Shown here: piece after piece, positions 11,678-16,965 of the stretch
Position numbering within the stretch: the first letter of the stretch is position 1
Layout: each line of letters opens with the position of its first letter
DNA from: Baffinella frigidus
Lineage: Eukaryota; Cryptophyceae; Cryptomonadales; Baffinellaceae
Assembly (NCBI GenBank): GCA_026770585.1
Contig: MU646801.1
Coordinates: 224,207-246,096, forward strand
Length of the DNA stretch: 21,890 nucleotides
Reading direction: 5' to 3'
Notes under the pieces: model-generated
What the model was told of the DNA's origin: nothing
The model's database searches: none
The model's input: only the letters and a program-made list of their open reading frames with translations
Translations under genes and position numbers: made by a program

Positions 11678-14600
11678 CTCGTAACCTGGATGAGTCCAGG
11701 GGTGTTGTAGAGTTGCTCGGCGGCACCGACTGAGTGGCCCGCGACCATGATCAGCAGCTGGAGCAGCGGTTTTGCTGCCGATGGCGATGACACCACCTGG
11801 TGCGGTTCAGGGTTTAGGGTTGAGGGTCTAGGCTTCAGGGTTCAGGGTTGGGGATCGGTTCAGGGTTCAGGGTCAGGGATCGGTGCAGGTCGATTGGATT
11901 CCTCTAATCGGATCCGTCACAAGGCGCATAGACTGTCGGATCAATCAAGTTGAGGCTCGATTATAACACAGAAGAAAGAAGTGGGGTCATTCAAATAAAG
12001 GGGTGGGGGGCATACGGCAAGGAGGGCGGAGATCTTGGGGAGAAGGAGCATCTCAAGCAGCCCCGCCACCGGATCACTCTTGGCTGTCTCCACCCCGTCC
12101 TCGAAATCCTCCTCGTCTGCCTGCTTCAGGCTTTGGGGTTTGGTGTTCGGGGATCAGGGTGTGGGGTTCAGTGTTTAGGGTTTGGGGTTTAGGGTTTAGG
12201 GCTTAGGGTTTGAGGTTTGGGGTTTGGGGTTTGGGGTTCAGGGTGTAGGGCGTTGGGATTAGGGTTTAGAGTGTAGGGTTTAAGGTTTAGGGTTTAGGGT
12301 TTAGGGTTTAGGGTTTGAGGTTTGGGGTTTGGGGTTCAGGGTTTAGGGCTTTGGGTTTAGGGTTTGGGGTATAGGGTTTAGGGTTTGGGGTTTAGGGTTT
12401 AGAGTTGTCGGGAGTAATGGACCTCAGGCTCCTCATTGTTCGCAGCACGCTCCTTGGCGCGCTTTTCGCGGGCAGCTTTGCGCGCCTCCCGGTCGCGCGC
12501 CCGCACCCCCCCCGCCGCCATCTGCGATCAAACCGAGCGCCCCACGACGCTTCAGGGTTCCGATCGGTCAAGAGTGGGGGGGCTCTCTGCGGTTCATTTC
12601 TATCTGATCTTTTGATGAAAATATATGTTAACATTAAAATATGGGGGGAGCGTGCCTGCTCCACCGTCTCAGAGAGGTAGTTCTCGACCCCTCGCAAGAA
12701 GGTGTCCTCGTCGCCTCCCCCAACCACCATCCCCATCTCCCCCCCGACCCCGCACCTGCGCCACCGCCACCCCCTCCCTGTCAGCGTCTGGCTCCAATCC
12801 GCCCTCTGGCTGAGCCGGGTCACCTGACTGTTTTCATACCCAGATTGCAAACCAAACACGAACCCGGGACATCCTTTCCTCCCAACCTCATCATTATGAT
12901 GGGCCCAGATCATCTTGCTGGTGAGCACAGGTCGCCTCACGACGGATGCTGACAGGCGCTGATCTGCCCTGCCTCCGCGAAGTGTTCCCCTCGCCCTCTC
13001 CCGCTCACATCGACATGCGCCGGGTTGAGTGCTGAGGGGTTAGGGTTTGACGGGCTGATGGTTGGCGGGTTGGTGGTGGGCACGGACCTGCCCTTGGCAC
13101 GCGAAGGTTCCCCCTCGGGAGGCATCCCGCGGCGCAGCGAGATGGCGGCAGAGGCGTTGAGGAGGGCCACGAGGCTGGTGGCGGCCGCGGCCGCGAGGGT
13201 CACGTTCTTCGGCTCGTCCAGCGCGCACCGCAGCACGATTGTCACGTCCTGCGTGGGAGAGAGAGGAACGACTTGACGAAAGAGAGAGGATCGACTTTAC
13301 TCAACATTACAAAATGGGTGAGGTATTCACCTTTACAGCCGGGGCAACAGACCTGACCTCTCGCGGCGCCCCAGCTCAGACACAGCCTCGATGTGTTGGT
13401 AATGAAAACAGTCTCGGGCGGTTGGTCCTAGAGGGCGAGGCGGCCAGGTCCCTCAACACCCCTCGGAAGAGGCCCCTCTCGCTCACCTGCTGAAGCATGA
13501 AGTCGAGGAGCAGCTGGGCCTCAGCGCCCTTCTCAGCCACGCGCGACAGCACCTGCGTTTTACGCCAACGTTAGTGCATCGCCCTATCCTGGTCACAAAA
13601 TCCCTCAAACAAGTGAAGCCGTGGATGAGCGGATGGCGAAACGAAAACCCGAAACCCTAAACCCTAAACCCTAAACCCTAAACCCCTGATCCCAAATCCC
13701 CTTCTCCGCCACCCGTGACAGCACCTGCGTCCCACGCCCGTGGGTAAACGCACCGTTTCGATTTTCGTGGTAAAAATCGAAATCTCAAAATCGGCAACTC
13801 GGCAAATCGAGAACGGCCGGGACCTACCGGAATACACCAACCGGCGTTGGTGTATAGCCCTGTCCTGGTACACAAACCTCCCCGGTAGTAGCACGATGAA
13901 AACAGAGAAGCCGAAAATGAGCAGATGGCGCGGCACGGAACCTAATCCCTAAACGCTAAACGCTAAACGCTAGACCCCAAACCCCAAACCCCACACCCTC
14001 ACTCCTAAACCCTAAACCGCAACCTGGCCGAGGAGAGAGGTAGCGAGGATGCGCTGGGCCTGGAACGCCGACCGCGACAGCCGCAGCAGCTCCAAAATCG
14101 TGTACCCTGTCAAGGTTTAGGCTTAAGGGTGTGTAGGGTACCCTGGTGCGGTTTGCGGCTGTTGGGTTACAGTTTACGGTGTAGGGTCAAGGGTTCGGGG
14201 TTCAGGGTTTAGGGTTTAGCGGGTGCAGAAGCTCGGCAATCGAGTCGCCCCCGTCCAAACTGGGTGCTGGCTCGAGGCGGGAAGAGGGGAGGTTGGAGGG
14301 GACTCGGATACCTGGCTGGTCGGGGTTATCGCCGTGGTGGTGGAGGCCTTCCTGAACATCGCGCCACTCGCCTTCTGGAAGAAGTTCTCCGCCCAGTCCG
14401 AACCGCAGCTTCTCCAGCGATGACTCCTCCTCCTGTCAGAGGTTTAGGGTTTGGGGGTTAGGGTTCAGAGGAGGCTCAGCCGAAACATGTCTAACCCGCT
14501 TCTGGTTCAAGGTTTCGGAGGCTCGGCTGAGAGAGATCTTACCCCTCCTGGAGATAGATCTGGCCCCTCCACGCCGTGTGCTTGGTGAGAAGTGTGCTGG

Positions 14601-15986
14601 ATGCATTGAGTGCGGTGTCTTTGTTGGGAAGTATGGCGTACGTGTCAAGAATTAAGGTGTACGTGTCCAGACAACGGCGTGCGCGTTCACAACTTTAGTG
14701 TGTGTGTTAACAACTATGGTGTGTTCGCTAGCAACATTCAATACAAAAGCAACCAATCGAGTCATGATGCGACCATCCATCCTACATTCGTGTTGAGTAC
14801 ACCGTCCACGCCGAAAGCAACAAAGCGACACCTAAGATCATTGGAAGCTCTCCTGCCCACGCGCCACCCCCCCCCCTGAACCGACAGCCAAAATAACCCT
14901 CACCTTCTCCCCCTCCTTCCCCCCCTCCCCCCCCCCCTCATCCGTGGCTTTCGTCCACGCCAGCTTCTCAGCATCCTCCGCGGTCGGGGCAGGAAGGTTC
15001 TCCAACCCCCCCCCCTCTCGCAGCGCCTCCGCCACCAAGCGCGGCAACGCGATCTCGCCCCCGCCCCCGCCTCCCCCGCTGCTCTTCTCGGAGGGTGGGG
15101 CAGGCTTCCCCTGGAGCTTGCCCTGGCGCTCGGTCGCACGCTGCCGCACCTGCGCGCGGAGAGCGAGACAACAACACTTTATTGTAAAGCGACTGCTATA
15201 GAGAGGGAGCAGACCTTCAGGGTGCTCAGAGCAAACCTGCAGAAACCCTCAAAAGTCGGTGGATACTAAAGCGGCCCAGGGCATGCCGAAAGTAGGTGCT
15301 CCCAAAATGATGGTGTCCTCCCGACATGCCCCGCACCCGGAGACGAATTCCGTAGAGGTCTACGCAATTCCAGACGCAAAATCGGTCTTATCATACACAC
15401 ACTTTCGCAACGTTTTCACGACTACACGGGCCTCTTTTTCGAGATGAAGAAGTAACATTTTGATGCATCTGACAGCTTCGACCAAAAATCTCAAATTTGG
15501 TTTCGTTGTGTAGCAAGTCAAAACGTTTCACGAAAACATTCGCGCAAGCGTAGACCCTTCGGTATCCAGGTGCGGTTAGCGAGCAACGCACGGTCGATCT
15601 GCGCCCGAGGACATACCCAAGAACCTAGGGGTGCTCGAAGAAACAAGGGTGCTGCCGCAGCAATCGTGTCCTCCCAGGCAAATGGTGTCCTCTCAGGCAT
15701 ACCTTGCCGAGCAACGCAGGGTCGAGCTGCGTCCCAGGACCTGAGAAACTCAATTGCTGCCGAAAGAAGGGTGCATTCCGAGGAATGCCGAAAGAAGGGT
15801 GCTACATCGAAAACAGGGTGTCATTCCGTACCTTAGCGAGCAACGCAGGATCAAGCTGGCGCATGAGCTCCTCGCGCATCTCGCGCTTCTCCTCCTCGCT
15901 CATCCCCCCCAGCACCGTCCGATTCTCCCGATCGATCTCATCCCGCGAAGGCACTCCCCCCGCCGCCCCATCCCCGCTCCGACCCG

Positions 15987-16044
<58 letters not shown>

Positions 16045-16721
16045 CGCGTCGCCCCCCCCGACAGCAGGAGGGGCAGGGGGGGCGTGTTTCTCCTCCTCCT
16101 CGTGCTCGAGGGCGAAGCGCACGCGCGCGGCGACTTCCCGGGGGATCTCGGGGCGCGCAATGCGGCGGGGCCCTGTCACGTCGCGGTGCTGAGCGACGGG
16201 GCCAGCGTCGGTGCGCAACACCGGCGCGGCAACCTGCCGGACACAAAAACTCACTTCCCTCAAATCGCTGCTGCGAAACGGAGCTACGGAAAACCGCAAG
16301 CACACAACCTGTAGACCAGCAGGGTTCACCTACCAGGTAGGTGAGGCACCGTGCGGCCGAGCGGCCGCGTCAGACCTCGAAAGCCTGGGCAAGACCTCGA
16401 GGCCTTACACCTGGAACACGCCCCCGTACGCCTCTTGTCTGATCCGCGCAGGGTTTGCCCCAGGACGGTACCTAGTCCAGGCAACACATGCAATCTGTGG
16501 CCTCAATCCCTGTACTTAGTCACGAGTCCTACCTCTGGATCAGTCGGGTTCACTCGCACGTTGGCATGCTGGGGCTGTGGTACAAATCCGGCAACGTTGA
16601 GAGTGAAAAAGAGCGCGGGCTCGCCAAATTGATGAGACCAAATAGACTGACTGAGACAGAGCTTGGGGCCGCGGTCGTTGGTGGTAGCCGAACAGTCACC
16701 GTTCGGCTCGAGATTGACGGA

Positions 16722-16771
<50 letters not shown>

Positions 16772-16824
16772 CAGACAGAGACAGACACACAGACACACAG
16801 ACACACAGACACACAGACACACAG

Positions 16825-16867
<43 letters not shown>

Positions 16868-16905
16868 CAGAAAAAGAGAGAGAGTGTGTGTGTGAGAGAG
16901 AGAGG

Positions 16906-16965
<60 letters not shown>

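Noticed and set aside
14222-14248. SIAELLHP as a real continuation of exon 6
   Set aside because: The frame runs into telomere-like repeat and a stop; the true YTILELL exon lies at 14024-14106 with proper splice sites.
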